64,000 nt of DNA from Salipiger bermudensis (GTDB lineage: Bacteria; Pseudomonadota; Alphaproteobacteria; Rhodobacterales; Rhodobacteraceae), in contig NZ_JAHVIA010000005.1 in NCBI RefSeq assembly GCF_019801965.1, forward strand, positions 248,001-312,000, written 5' to 3'. How positions within the stretch are numbered: the stretch's first letter is position 1; every line of letters begins with the position of its first letter. A program made the translations under genes and the position numbers. This document shows, piece by piece, positions 28,115-37,294 of the stretch. A model generated the notes under the pieces. The model was given only the letters and a program-made list of their open reading frames with translations, had not been told where the DNA came from and ran no database searches.

Positions 28115-29905
28115 TCACTGCCGGATCAGCGTGACCTCTGCCACTTCTCCCATATCGTATTCCGGACGCAAGCCCAGAAGCGGCGCGATCCTGCCGATCA
28201 TCTCGGCGGCCACCGGCACGGCGGTCCAGCCGGCGGTGCGGCGCGGCTTCGAGCCCGAGGTTTCGACCGGCTCGTCGAGGGTCACGATCAGCACGTATTT
28301 CGGATCATGCGCCGGGAACATCGCGGCGAAGGTGGCGATGACCTTGTCCTTGTAATAGCCGCCACCCTGCTCGCGCGGCTTGTCAGCGGTGCCGGTCTTG
28401 CCGCCGACATGGTAGCCCGGCACCTCGCCGAAGCTCGCCGTGCCGCTGCTCACCACCTTGCGCAGCATGTCGCGCGAGGCCGCGGCGACGCTCTGCGACA
28501 TCACCCGCTCGCCGAACTGGGCGCCCTGCTGCTTGAGCAGCGTCGGCTTCACCAGCGTGCCGCCATTGGCGATCGCCGAATAGGCCGCCGCGAGGTGCAG
28601 CGGCGAGGAGGAGAGGCCGTGGCCGTAGGAGATTGTCACCGAGGACAGATCAGTCCAGCGGGCCGGCAGCAGTGGCTTGCCGCCCGCCGCCTCGACGATC
28701 TCAAGCGGGGTCGGCTCGAAGAAACCGAGCTTCTTGAGGAAGTCCTGCTGGCGCTCGATGCCGATGGCCAGCGCCATCTTGCCGGTGCCGCGGTTCGACG
28801 ACTTGATGATGATCTCCTCGACCGGGATCTCACCGTAATTGTGGCCCTCGAATTCACCGATGCGGTGGCCGCCGACCTTGAAGGGCGGACGCGTGTCGAT
28901 GACCGTCTGCGGCCCGACGAGGCCCAGCTCCATCGCCTGCGCCGCGGCGAAGATCTTGAAGGTCGAGCCGAGCTCGTAGACCCCCTGCACCGCGCGGTTG
29001 AACAGCGGGCTGTCCGACGGGCTGCCCTTGGTGGGCGGGCGCGGGCGATCGTTGGGATCGAAATCGGGCAGCGAGGCCAGCGCGATGACCTCGCCTGTAT
29101 GTACGTCCATCAGCACCGAGGCCGCGCCCTTGGCGTTCAAGAGCCGCATGCCGGCGTCGAGCACACGCTCCGAGGCCGCCTGCACGCTGAGGTCGATGGA
29201 CAGCTCGAGTGGCGCGCCGGCGCGGGCCGGATCGCGCAGCTCCTCGTCGAAGAACTTCTCGATGCCGGCGGTGCCGATCACCTCGGCCGAGGCCACGCCC
29301 TCGCGCCCGAAGCTCGAGCCGCCGAGGATGTGCGAGGCCAGCGCACCATTGGGATAGAGCCGCATCTCGCGCGGGCCGAAGAGCAGGCCCGGCTCGCCGA
29401 TATCATGCACCGCCTGCATCTGCTCGGGGCTGATTTTCTTCTTCACCCAGAGAAACTTGCGCTTCTCGTCGGTAAAATCCTTCACCATGCGCTCTTCGTC
29501 GAGATCCGGGAAGATCGCCTTCAGCTCCTTCGCGGCGCGCAGCGGTTCGATCATCTGCTGCGGATGGGCGTAGAGCGAATGGGTCTCCATGTTGGTCGCG
29601 AGGATGCGGCCGTGGCGGTCGGTGATGTCGACGCGGCTGGCGATGATCGAGGCGCCGCTGGCATGGGCGCGAGGCTCGGCCGGCTCGGAGGCGGCGAGCA
29701 GGCCCATGCGGGCGCCGACGACGCCGAACGCCACCAGGAACATCACGCTCATCACCAGCAGGCGGCCCTCGGCGCGCACGCGGGCCTTGTCGCGCATCTG
29801 CTCGTGGCGGATGCGCAGGTTCTCGCGCTCGATGGCGTCGGGGTTCTCGCCCTTCTGGCGGGCTTCGAGGATGCGGGCGAGCGGACGAAGCGGCGTGCGG
29901 GTCAT
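28115..29905 (-). CDS. ftsI: division-specific peptidoglycan transpeptidase (PBP3)
   Basis: FtsI cross-links septal peptidoglycan at the division site. The 596-residue protein has a short cytoplasmic tail, one membrane anchor (about residues 48-70, LLVMSVMFLVAFGVVG) and a pedestal domain. The transpeptidase domain carries all three active-site motifs: SxxK with Ser314 (STFK), SSN at 369-371, and KTG at 503-505 in VGGKTGTADKP. The start overlaps the ftsL stop as ATGA. It belongs to class B PBPs. Confidence 0.95.
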   Translation of the reverse strand: MTRTPLRPLARILEARQKGENPDAIERENLRIRHEQMRDKARVRAEGRLLVMSVMFLVAFGVVGARMGLLAASEPAEPRAHASGASIIASRVDITDRHGRILATNMETHSLYAHPQQMIEPLRAAKELKAIFPDLDEERMVKDFTDEKRKFLWVKKKISPEQMQAVHDIGEPGLLFGPREMRLYPNGALASHILGGSSFGREGVASAEVIGTAGIEKFFDEELRDPARAGAPLELSIDLSVQAASERVLDAGMRLLNAKGAASVLMDVHTGEVIALASLPDFDPNDRPRPPTKGSPSDSPLFNRAVQGVYELGSTFKIFAAAQAMELGLVGPQTVIDTRPPFKVGGHRIGEFEGHNYGEIPVEEIIIKSSNRGTGKMALAIGIERQQDFLKKLGFFEPTPLEIVEAAGGKPLLPARWTDLSSVTISYGHGLSSSPLHLAAAYSAIANGGTLVKPTLLKQQGAQFGERVMSQSVAAASRDMLRKVVSSGTASFGEVPGYHVGGKTGTADKPREQGGGYYKDKVIATFAAMFPAHDPKYVLIVTLDEPVETSGSKPRRTAGWTAVPVAAEMIGRIAPLLGLRPEYDMGEVAEVTLIRQ

Positions 29906-30246
29906 TGCGTCAGCCCCGCGCTCGAGACGTCGATCGGCTCAGTCACCACCAGCGGCTGGATCACCGGGTAGGCGACCTGGTCGACGCGGCCGAACTGGTC
30001 GGGCCGCATCGGCAGCAGCTCGAGCCGCTGGAAGTTGATCTCGGCCAGGTCACGCAGCCGGTCGGGGCGGTTGAGATAGGCCCACTCCGCCTTGAGGATC
30101 GCCAGCCTTGCGCGGGCGTCGGCGATGTTGCGGTGCAGCTGGTCGACAGTGTCGAGCGCTTCCTTGGTGTCGTAATTCTCGCGATAGGCCCAGAAGGCGA
30201 GGCCGATCAGGCCGAGGAACGTGGTCACGTAGAGCAGCGTTCGCAT
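29902..30246 (-). CDS. ftsL: cell division protein FtsL
   Basis: FtsL is a small bitopic divisome protein that works with FtsB and FtsQ to activate FtsWI. The 114-residue product has one N-terminal transmembrane helix ([21 protein letters not shown]) and a periplasmic coiled coil (about 35-75, with TVDQLHRNIADARARLAILK). Sequence conservation of FtsL is low; the assignment rests on size, topology and position between rsmH and ftsI. Its start overlaps the rsmH stop by one base and its stop overlaps the ftsI start. Confidence 0.85.
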   Translation of the reverse strand: MRTLLYVTTFLGLIGLAFWAYRENYDTKEALDTVDQLHRNIADARARLAILKAEWAYLNRPDRLRDLAEINFQRLELLPMRPDQFGRVDQVAYPVIQPLVVTEPIDVSSAGLTQ

Positions 30247-31238
30247 CAGCGTTTCCCCTTGAGCTGAGGCATGTTGAGCTTGTCCGCGCCAATCTCGCCG
30301 GCGGCGGCGTCGGTGCGCTTGCCGATCCGGAGCCGCGCCGAGCGGGCGCGCGGATTGGCGGCCAGTTCCTCGTCGTCCGGGCCGACGGCCTTGCGGGTGA
30401 CGAGGACGAATTGCGGATCCTCGGTTTCGGTCACGGGGGCGTAGCGGCTCACCGTGTTGAGCTTGCCCGAGCGCGCCTGGAAGAAGCGCTTGACCATGCG
30501 GTCCTCGACCGAGTGGAAGGTGACGACGCAGAGCCAGCCGCCGGGCTTCAGCGCGCGCTCGGCGGCCATAAGCCCGCGCCAGAGCGCGCCATACTCGTCA
30601 TTCACCGCGATGCGCAGCGCCTGGAAGCTGCGGGTGGCGGGGTGCGACTGACCGGGCTTGGGGCGCGGCAGGCAGGCCTCGACGATGGCCGAGAGACGCG
30701 CGGTGGTCTCGATCGGCTCCTGGTCGCGGGCCTTGACGATGGCGCGGGCGATGCGGCGTGAGGCGCGCTCTTCGCCGTAGGTATAGAGAACATCGGCCAG
30801 CGCCGTCTCGTCGAGCCGCTTAACCAGATCGGCGGCGCTCTCGCCCGACTGCTCCATGCGCATGTCGAGCGGGCCGTCCTTCATGAAGGAGAAGCCACGT
30901 TCGGCGATGTCGAGCTGCATCGACGACACACCAAGGTCCAGCACCACGCCATCGGCGCCGGTGACAACCTTGTCCATGTCGGCAAAATTGCCCTCGACCA
31001 GCTCGAGCCGGCCGCCATAGGTGCCGATCCACTCCTGCGCCATCTGGTGCGCCAGCGGATCGCGGTCGATGCCGATGACCTTGTCGGCGCCGGCGTCGAG
31101 CAGGCCGCGGGAATAGCCCCCTGCCCCGAAGGTGCCGTCGACCCAGGTGCCGCTAACCGGCGCCACGGCCTCGAGCAGAGGCCGCAGGAGAACCGGAACA
31201 TGCGGCGCGCCGTTATCGTGATCCGCCGCAGGTGCCAT
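30246..31238 (-). CDS. rsmH: 16S rRNA (cytosine1402-N4)-methyltransferase
   Basis: RsmH (MraW) methylates N4 of C1402 in 16S rRNA using S-adenosylmethionine. The 330-residue product has the SAM-binding stretch [31 protein letters not shown] and the conserved [14 protein letters not shown] and [13 protein letters not shown] chose ATG 31238 (MAPAADHDN), which lies directly after the mraZ stop; the frame also reaches ten residues further into mraZ. It is the second gene of the division and cell-wall cluster. Confidence 0.93.
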   Translation of the reverse strand: MAPAADHDNGAPHVPVLLRPLLEAVAPVSGTWVDGTFGAGGYSRGLLDAGADKVIGIDRDPLAHQMAQEWIGTYGGRLELVEGNFADMDKVVTGADGVVLDLGVSSMQLDIAERGFSFMKDGPLDMRMEQSGESAADLVKRLDETALADVLYTYGEERASRRIARAIVKARDQEPIETTARLSAIVEACLPRPKPGQSHPATRSFQALRIAVNDEYGALWRGLMAAERALKPGGWLCVVTFHSVEDRMVKRFFQARSGKLNTVSRYAPVTETEDPQFVLVTRKAVGPDDEELAANPRARSARLRIGKRTDAAAGEIGADKLNMPQLKGKR

Positions 31239-31239
31239 C

Positions 31240-31749
31240 TCAGATCTCCTCGTCCTCGTCGTCTTCATCGAGCAGTTCCAGCGGGTCGCCGTCGAAATCG
31301 GCCAGTTCGTCCTCGGTCTCCTCGAGATCGGCCTCGTAGGCCGCGGGCTCCCAGATCTGGAACGTGTCGACGGTGCCGATGAACTGCGCTTCGTTCTCGA
31401 GCGCGATCTTTTCGCGCAGCTTGACAGGAATCACGATCCGCCCGGTGTCGTCAACGCTCGACGTCACCGACTGGCCGGAGATCAGCCGCTCGAGCAGGCG
31501 CCGCTTGCGCGAGCCCCGCTTCATGTTGCTGATGCGGTCCTCGATGGCCTCGATTTCCTGGATGGTGAAGCATTCGAGATACTTGCGGCGCTGGTCGCCA
31601 TAGACGATCACGAAATTGGGGTTGAGACCTTCGGTCCAGTCCGGGTCACCGGCTTCGAGCACACGGCGAAAAGAGGCCGGGATGGACACCCTACCCTTGC
31701 TGTCGACCTTGTGCCGACTTTCGCCTCTGAACCTAAGCCTGCGGCCCAC
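31240..31749 (-). CDS. mraZ: transcriptional regulator MraZ (GTG start)
   Basis: MraZ is an AbrB-fold protein that represses the division and cell-wall operon in the species studied. Homology begins at [19 protein letters not shown]. The only start codon near that point is GTG at 31749, giving 169 residues. [16 protein letters not shown] and [15 protein letters not shown] are the two SpoVT-AbrB-like halves, as in other MraZ proteins. The C-terminus has an unusually acidic tail (DEDDEDEEI). A 306-residue upstream extension exists but is low in similarity and runs through the regulatory region. It is the first gene of the cluster and reads away from the btu genes. Confidence 0.9.
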   Translation of the reverse strand: MGRRLRFRGESRHKVDSKGRVSIPASFRRVLEAGDPDWTEGLNPNFVIVYGDQRRKYLECFTIQEIEAIEDRISNMKRGSRKRRLLERLISGQSVTSSVDDTGRIVIPVKLREKIALENEAQFIGTVDTFQIWEPAAYEADLEETEDELADFDGDPLELLDEDDEDEEI

Positions 31750-32010
31750 TGTCCCTACTCTCGCCCCCTGAAACGAAATACGGCGGGTTGATCTGCTGCC
31801 ACCGATCAACCCGCCGCCTTGACCCGCTTTGCGGGCTGGTCCAGCTGCGCGCGCCACCTGGGGGGATGTCTGCTCGCTCGCGCGCCGGATCTCTGTGTTT
31901 CGATGAGGGCGGGTGCCTGTATGAACCTGCTCTTTTATTGTTTTGGGTGTTTGCCGGGGCTTTGTTGTTTGCCCTCTGTCCCGTCCCTCATCGTGGTTAA
32001 AGGTATGACA

Positions 32011-32035
32011 TGGGATTTCATGGGAGGCAACGGGG
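32011..32035 (+). promoter_or_regulatory. TGGGA-N5-TGGGA-N5-CGGGG, candidate MraZ operator
   Basis: Three pentamers, TGGGA (32011), TGGGA (32021) and CGGGG (32031), are each separated by five bases. MraZ of E. coli binds TGGGN direct repeats with five-base spacers upstream of its own gene. The repeats here read on the strand opposite to mraZ and begin about 262 bp before its start, so the fit is good in spacing but unproven in orientation. Confidence 0.45.
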
Positions 32036-32059
32036 AATTTCGCACCCCGACACAAGTTC

Positions 32060-32082
32060 TTGTCCACACCCCCTGTGGAAAA
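32060..32082. promoter_or_regulatory. inverted pair of DnaA-box-like 9-mers
   Basis: TTGTCCACA (32060-32068) faces TGTGGAAAA (32074-32082; TTTTCCACA on the other strand) across five C residues. Each differs from TTATCCACA by one base. Extended arms CTTG...CAAG make a longer imperfect hairpin. It lies about 310 bp upstream of mraZ. It could equally be an operator for another protein. Confidence 0.4.
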
Positions 32083-32449
32083 CAAGATGTAGGGGCCCGT
32101 TTTGCCAAAACTCACAAACATGTGGTGAGCGGGAACCTGCACGCAACTATATGTAGTCACGCTGTCGTGAAGATGTCACGGGCCGCAAAATCCCATATTT
32201 GTTTTGTTGCGCGATACAGTTTTTTAGGCATCCCCACGATCACCCAGATTCGACGCCCGAAAACCCGGTGAATCGCCCGTCAATTCGGCGCGGCTTCGCG
32301 TTTGGAGCCGCGCGGAGGCAGTATTTCCCAAATCAGTTCCATGCAATCCCATGGCAGGTGCCATCCAATCCCATGAGGTGCCGAAACCACGCCCGCCGGG
32401 GATGGCACCAAGGAAGCACTTGTGCGGTGGGTCGCGCCGCATTAAGCGG

Positions 32450-32616
32450 AGCGGGCCTCGGTTCCGGGCCATGTCCGGAGAATAGGGAACGCGGTGCAAA
32501 CCCGCGACTGCCCCCGCAACTGTGAGCGGCGAGTGCGACCGGCATATGCCACTGGGCAAGACGCCCGGGAAGGCCCGCGTCGCGCGATGACCCGCAAGTC
32601 AGGAGACCTGCCAAGG
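32450..32616 (+). ncRNA. cobalamin (B12) riboswitch
   Basis: The conserved blocks of the AdoCbl-type riboswitch occur in order: AATAGGGAACGCGGTGCAAA, CGCGACTGCCCCCGCAACTG, TGAGCGG, GCCACTGG, GGGAAGGC, and the B12 box AAGTCAGGAGACCTGCC at its 3' end. It precedes btuB by about 165 bp on the same strand and should lower btuBFCD expression when cobalamin is plentiful. In the remaining leader, TCGTGGTG and CACCACGA about 60 bases apart could pair and form part of the expression switch. Confidence 0.95.
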
Positions 32617-32779
32617 TGATCACCCTCCCCATGCGCGGGGTTGCGCTTCGGGGTACGGTCTTTCCGTTCGTGGTGACAACTGCACCGTTCACGGGAGCCG
32701 GACTCGGTCCTTCCTTTCCGTGAACACCACGACAGCCGCCCCCGCGCCCCGGGGGCCGACATGGAAAGGATGGACAGGG

Positions 32780-34642
32780 ATGAAGCACGTCCTCACCTCC
32801 GCCTCGGTGCTGGCTCTGAGCACCACCCCGCTCCTCGCGCAGGATGCCGAGTATTACCAGCTGCCGACGCTGACGCTCTACGCTAACAGCGTGCCCTCCG
32901 AGCTCGGGCGGACCGGCACCTCCGTCTCGGTGCTCACCGAGAGCGATCTCGAAGACAGCGCGGAGACCACGCTGGCCGACAGGCTCGACACCCTGCCGGG
33001 TGTCAACGTCATCAGCAATGGCGGCCCCGGCACCCGCAGCTCGCTCAGCATCCGCGGCCTGCCTTCCTACTATGCGCCGGTCTATATCAACGGCATCGAG
33101 GTCACCGACAGCTCGGCCACCCAGACCGGCTTCAACTTCGGCAACATCCTTCCCGGCGGCGTCAGCCGTGTCGAGCTCCTGAAGGGCGCGCAATCGGCGC
33201 TCTATGGTGCCGACGCCGTGGCGGGGATCGTCGCGATCGATCTCGCCCGCGCGCCGGAAGAGCCCGGCCAGACCGTTGGGCTCTCCGCCGAGGCCGGCAC
33301 CTACAACACCAAGAGCGCCGCCCTCAGCTACGGCGCCGCGACCGAGCGCGCCGGCGTTGCGATCAGCGCGACCCGCTTCGTGACCGACGGTTTCTCCGCC
33401 GTGGAAGCCGATGGCTACGACGAGGAGGACGGTTTCGCCGCGACCCAGCTGGCCTTCGACAGCTACTTCCAGGCCACGCCCGACCTGCGCGTCGGCCTCT
33501 CGGGCTTCCGCTTCGACGCCGAGGGCGATTACGACTCCAATGACTGGATGGCGCCCGAGAGCGGCACCACCGACACCGAAAGCTACGGCCTGCGCGTCTA
33601 CGCCCAGCTGCAGACCGGTGCCGTCGCCCATGAGCTGGCCTACTCGCATTACGAGATCGATCGCGACACCGACGCCGCCGGCTGGAGCGACAGCTTCGGA
33701 TCGAGCCGCGACAAGTGGACCTACAGCGGCACCTGGGAATTCGACGCAGGCCGCAGCCTGAGCTTCGGCGCCGATCACACCTCGGAAGACGCCGATTTCA
33801 GCGCCCCGGTCTATGATGCATTCTGGAGCCGGGCCGGCACCGCCGAGAACAGCGAAGGCGTTGAGACCACCGGCGTCTATGCCGAGCTCGCCTGGGCCTT
33901 CACCCCGGAGATCGATGGCGTGGTGACCGTGCGCCATGACGAGCACTCGGAATTCGGCGGCGAATGGAGCGGCCGTGCGACCCTGTCCTGGCGCGCCACC
34001 GAGGCGCTGACGCTGCGCGGCGCGCTCGCCAAGGGCTACCGCGCGCCCTCGCTCTACGAGCTCTACAGCCCGTCCTACGGCAACGATTCGCTCGAGCCCG
34101 AAACCAGCCAGAGCGCCGAGATCGGTGCCGACTACACCTTCGCCAGCGGCGCGACCCTCGGCACCACCCTGTTCTACACCGAGATCGACGATCTCGTGCA
34201 ATACGAGGGCACGGGCTATGCGCAGGTCTCCGGCACATCCGTGTCTAAGGGGCTCGAGCTCGCCGGCAGCGTGCCGCTCGGCGATCGCTTCACGCTCTCG
34301 GGCAGCTACACCTACACCGACGCGCGCGACGACAATGACGATCCGCTCGCCCGGGTGCCGCGCTACGATCTCGCCATGCGCCTCGATGCCGACCTTACCG
34401 ATCGGCTCCGCGCCGGCCTCAGCGTCGTGCACAAGGCCGACTACGCCGAGACCTGGGGCGTGACGGTGCAGGACGAGAGCGACGATCACACCGTGGTCAA
34501 CGCGCAGGCGAGCTACGATTTCGGCAACGGCATCGAAGGCTATGTCCGCGTCGAGAACCTGTTCGACGAGGATTACCAGGTGGTGCCCGACTACCAGACC
34601 ACCGGGCGTGCCTATTACGCGGGGATCCGTGCGCGCTTCTAA
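32780..34642 (+). CDS. btuB: TonB-dependent outer-membrane cobalamin receptor
   Basis: BtuB moves cobalamin across the outer membrane using TonB energy. The 620-residue protein starts with a signal peptide (MKHVLTSASVLALSTTPLLAQ) and a TonB-box-like strand (LPTLTLYAN). The plug domain follows (about 35-150, with RLDTLPGVNVISNGGPGTR and VSRVELLKGAQSALYGADAV), then a 22-strand barrel ending in aromatic Phe (YAGIRARF). I chose ATG 32780 because the signal peptide begins there; upstream in-frame codons lie in the riboswitch leader. The stop is inside the beginning of the next gene. Confidence 0.92.
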   Translation: MKHVLTSASVLALSTTPLLAQDAEYYQLPTLTLYANSVPSELGRTGTSVSVLTESDLEDSAETTLADRLDTLPGVNVISNGGPGTRSSLSIRGLPSYYAPVYINGIEVTDSSATQTGFNFGNILPGGVSRVELLKGAQSALYGADAVAGIVAIDLARAPEEPGQTVGLSAEAGTYNTKSAALSYGAATERAGVAISATRFVTDGFSAVEADGYDEEDGFAATQLAFDSYFQATPDLRVGLSGFRFDAEGDYDSNDWMAPESGTTDTESYGLRVYAQLQTGAVAHELAYSHYEIDRDTDAAGWSDSFGSSRDKWTYSGTWEFDAGRSLSFGADHTSEDADFSAPVYDAFWSRAGTAENSEGVETTGVYAELAWAFTPEIDGVVTVRHDEHSEFGGEWSGRATLSWRATEALTLRGALAKGYRAPSLYELYSPSYGNDSLEPETSQSAEIGADYTFASGATLGTTLFYTEIDDLVQYEGTGYAQVSGTSVSKGLELAGSVPLGDRFTLSGSYTYTDARDDNDDPLARVPRYDLAMRLDADLTDRLRAGLSVVHKADYAETWGVTVQDESDDHTVVNAQASYDFGNGIEGYVRVENLFDEDYQVVPDYQTTGRAYYAGIRARF

Positions 34643-35465
34643 GCTCCTGCCCCTCGCCGCCGCGCTTTCCTTCGGGATCGGCGCGGCGGCGGCCGATGGC
34701 GCGGGCCCAGCCCGCGTCGTCTCTCTCAACGTCTGCACCGACCAGCTGGCGCTGCTGCTGGCGGCGCCCGGCCAGCTGGTGTCGGTCTCGCCGCTGGGCC
34801 ACGACCCGCGCAGCTCGGCGATGGCCGAAGAGGCCGCCGCCCTGCCCGCCAATGCCGCCCATGCCGAGGAGATCGTGCTGCTCGAGCCCGACCTCGTGCT
34901 CGCCGGCACCTACACCGCCCGCGCCGCCGTCGACATGCTCGAACGGCTGGGCTACCGGGTCGCGCGCTTCGCCCCGGCCAACTCCATCGAGGACGCGCGG
35001 CAGAACATCCTGCAGATGGGCGCCTTGCTCGGCCGCGAGCCCGAGGCCGAGACCCTGCTGGCGCGCTTTGACAACCGGCTCGCCGCGCTGCGCGACGTGC
35101 CCGAGACGCGTCCGCTGGTAGCCTATTACCTGCCCTTCAACGAGACCGCCGGGGTGCAATCGCTCACCGGCGAGATTCTCGACACCGCCGGCATGGCAAA
35201 CATCTCCGAGGCGCGCGGCCTGCCCTATGGCGGACGGCTGCCGCTGGAGGAGCTGGTGTTGGCGCAACCCGACCTGATCCTCGTGGGCCAGCCCTATGAC
35301 AGCCCCTCGCAGGCAACGGCGCTGCTTCAGCACCCGGTGCTGCGCGCCACAGGCGCCCTGCGCGAGATCCCCGACGGCCAGAACTGGATCTGCGGCACGC
35401 CCTTCCTGCTCGACGCGGTCGAGGCGATGCGCGAGTTGCGCCGTGACTGGGAGGCGGCGCAATGA
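34629..35465 (+). CDS. btuF: cobalamin ABC transporter substrate-binding protein
   Basis: The 278-residue periplasmic protein should capture cobalamin and pass it to BtuCD. It starts at GTG 34629 with a signal peptide (RASKLLPLAAALSFGIGAAAA), overlapping the btuB stop by 14 bp. It shows the class III binding-protein pattern: VVSLNVCTDQLALLL, then EEIVLLEPDLVLAGTY, a long rigid helix, and PLEELVLAQPDLILVGQ. Riboswitch context and the neighbours BtuB, BtuC and BtuD make cobalamin the likely ligand; siderophore-binding relatives are the alternative. Confidence 0.88.
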   Translation: MRASKLLPLAAALSFGIGAAAADGAGPARVVSLNVCTDQLALLLAAPGQLVSVSPLGHDPRSSAMAEEAAALPANAAHAEEIVLLEPDLVLAGTYTARAAVDMLERLGYRVARFAPANSIEDARQNILQMGALLGREPEAETLLARFDNRLAALRDVPETRPLVAYYLPFNETAGVQSLTGEILDTAGMANISEARGLPYGGRLPLEELVLAQPDLILVGQPYDSPSQATALLQHPVLRATGALREIPDGQNWICGTPFLLDAVEAMRELRRDWEAAQ

Positions 35466-36439
35466 AGCTGGCGCTTGCCCTCTCCGCGCTCGTGATCGCC
35501 CTGCTCATGGCCTCGCTGTCGCTGGGCTACGCGCCGCTGTCGCTCTCGGCGGTGCTGGGGGGAGTGCTGGGCGCGGGCGATCCTCTGCATGTCATGGTGA
35601 TGCAGGAAATCCGCCTGCCACGCACCGCGCTCGCCGCCCTCGTGGGCGCGGCACTCGGCCTCTCGGGTGCTGCGATGCAGGGCTACCTGCGCAACCCGCT
35701 GGCCGAGCCGGGCCTCATCGGCGTCTCGGGCTCCGCGGCGCTCGGCGCGGTGATCGCTCTGCAGACCGGGCTTTCCGCCGCCTTCGCCCTCGCCCTGCCG
35801 CTGATGGCGCTGCTCTTCGCGCTCGGCGCGGTGGCGCTGATCCTGCTGCTCGCCGGCCCGCGCGGCGGCTCGCTGACGCTGATCCTCGCGGGCATCGCGG
35901 TCTCGGCGCTGGCCGGCGCGCTGACCTCTCTGGCGCTGAACCTGTCGTCGAACCCCTATGCCACCTTCGAGATCGTGTTCTGGATGATGGGCTCAGTCGC
36001 CGACCGCTCGCTCACCCACCTTGCCCTCGCCGCGCCGCTGGTGGCGCTTGGCGGCGCGGTGCTGCTGACGCTGGGCCGCGGGCTCGACGCGCTGACGCTT
36101 GGCGAGGACGGTGCGCAGGCGCTCGGCGTGTCGATGACGGCGCTGCGGCTGAAGCTGCTCTTCGGCACCGCCGCCGCCGTCGGGGCTGCCACCGCCGTCG
36201 CCGGCGCCGTGGGCTTCGTCGGGCTCGTGGTGCCGCACCTGCTGCGCCCGCTCTGCGGCGCGCGGCCCTCGCGCCTGCTCTGGGCCTCGGCGCTCGGCGG
36301 CGCGGCGATGCTGCTCACCGCCGACATCGCGGTGCGGCTGATCCTGCCCGAGCGCGACCTCAAACTCGGCGTCGTCATGGCGCTGATCGGCGCGCCGCTG
36401 TTCCTGCACCTGATCTACAAGACGCGGAGGGGCGGATGA
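35462..36439 (+). CDS. btuC: cobalamin ABC transporter permease
   Basis: The 325-residue membrane protein belongs to the FecCD/BtuC permeases, with about ten transmembrane helices. LPRTALAALVGAALGLSGAAMQ and NPLAEPGLIGVSGSAALGAV are family landmarks, and VGFVGLVVPHLLRPLCG is the coupling-helix region that contacts the ATPase. It overlaps btuF by four bases (ATGA) and btuD by four bases, so BtuF, BtuC and BtuD are made in a coupled way. Confidence 0.92.
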   Translation: MKLALALSALVIALLMASLSLGYAPLSLSAVLGGVLGAGDPLHVMVMQEIRLPRTALAALVGAALGLSGAAMQGYLRNPLAEPGLIGVSGSAALGAVIALQTGLSAAFALALPLMALLFALGAVALILLLAGPRGGSLTLILAGIAVSALAGALTSLALNLSSNPYATFEIVFWMMGSVADRSLTHLALAAPLVALGGAVLLTLGRGLDALTLGEDGAQALGVSMTALRLKLLFGTAAAVGAATAVAGAVGFVGLVVPHLLRPLCGARPSRLLWASALGGAAMLLTADIAVRLILPERDLKLGVVMALIGAPLFLHLIYKTRRGG

Positions 36440-37185
36440 GCCTGCTGTCGCTCGAAGCACTCACCGTCAAGCGCGGCCCCTGCCCGGTGGTGGATGGCGT
36501 GAGCCTGACGATCGCGCCGGGAGAATGCGTCGGGCTGATCGGCCCCAACGGCGCCGGCAAGACCACCCTGATGCGCGCCGCGCTCGGCCTGATGAAACAC
36601 GAGGGCCGCTCCTCGCTCACCGACCTGCCCGCAGGCGCCCGCGCCCGCGCCGCCGCCTGGCTGCCGCAATCGCGCGAGATCGCCTGGCCGGTGACGGTCG
36701 AGACGCTGGTGGCTCTCGGCCGCCTGCCCCATGACAGCCGCGCCGGCGACCTGCGCGCCGAGGCGGTCGGGCGCGCGCTCGACCGCATGGGGCTCACCGC
36801 CTTCGCGCAGCGCCGCGCCACCGAGCTCTCGGGCGGCGAGCAGGCCCGGGTGCTGATCGCCCGCGCGCTGGCGCAGGAAGCGCCGCTGTTGATGGCCGAC
36901 GAGCCCATTGCGGGGCTCGACCCGGCGGCGCAGATCGCCACGCTCCGAGTGTTCGAGGATCTGGCGCGCGAGGGCCACGCGGTGCTGGTCTCGCTGCACG
37001 ACCTGACACTGGCGGCGCGCCACTGCACCCGGCTGATCCTGCTCGACCGCGGCCGCATCGCCGCCGACGGCCTGCCGCTCGAGGTGCTGAGCGAAGCGCG
37101 GCTGGCCGAGGTCTTTCACCTGCGCGGCCACATGCTGCAGACCGAAGACGGCCCGCTGCTGCAGGCGCTCGACGTTCTGGGCTGA
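36436..37185 (+). CDS. btuD: cobalamin ABC transporter ATP-binding protein
   Basis: The 249-residue ATPase powers BtuC. It has Walker A GPNGAGKTTL, a Q-loop (WLPQSREIAWP), the signature LSGGEQARVLIARAL, Walker B LLMADEPIAGLD and the switch histidine in VSLHDLTLAARH. It starts at ATG 36436 inside the end of btuC. It is the last gene of the riboswitch-controlled operon; about 110 bp separate it from tatD. Confidence 0.92.
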   Translation: MSLLSLEALTVKRGPCPVVDGVSLTIAPGECVGLIGPNGAGKTTLMRAALGLMKHEGRSSLTDLPAGARARAAAWLPQSREIAWPVTVETLVALGRLPHDSRAGDLRAEAVGRALDRMGLTAFAQRRATELSGGEQARVLIARALAQEAPLLMADEPIAGLDPAAQIATLRVFEDLAREGHAVLVSLHDLTLAARHCTRLILLDRGRIAADGLPLEVLSEARLAEVFHLRGHMLQTEDGPLLQALDVLG

Positions 37186-37294
37186 GACCGCCTGCCTCAC
37201 GTCTGGGCGCCCACCCCCGCGGCCCCTTCCGCCGTGCGCCATCCGCTTGACCCGGCCGGCGCCATCGCCCACAACCGGCGCAAAGGACATGACC

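Larger units (their letters stand above)
31750..32449. other. 700-bp non-coding region between mraZ and the cobalamin riboswitch
   Basis: This divergent region has lower GC than its neighbours, especially at 31930-32000 and 32120-32250, and no convincing reading frame. It should hold the minus-strand promoter of the mraZ cluster and the plus-strand promoter of the btu operon. It contains a 10-bp-phased TGGGA repeat and an inverted pair of DnaA-box-like 9-mers, listed separately. Confidence 0.7.

Noticed and set aside
31788-32271. Small plus-strand open frames of 70 and 150 codons in the mraZ upstream gap
   Set aside because: No ribosome-binding site, no recognisable sequence and codon use unlike the neighbours; the region is better explained as regulatory.
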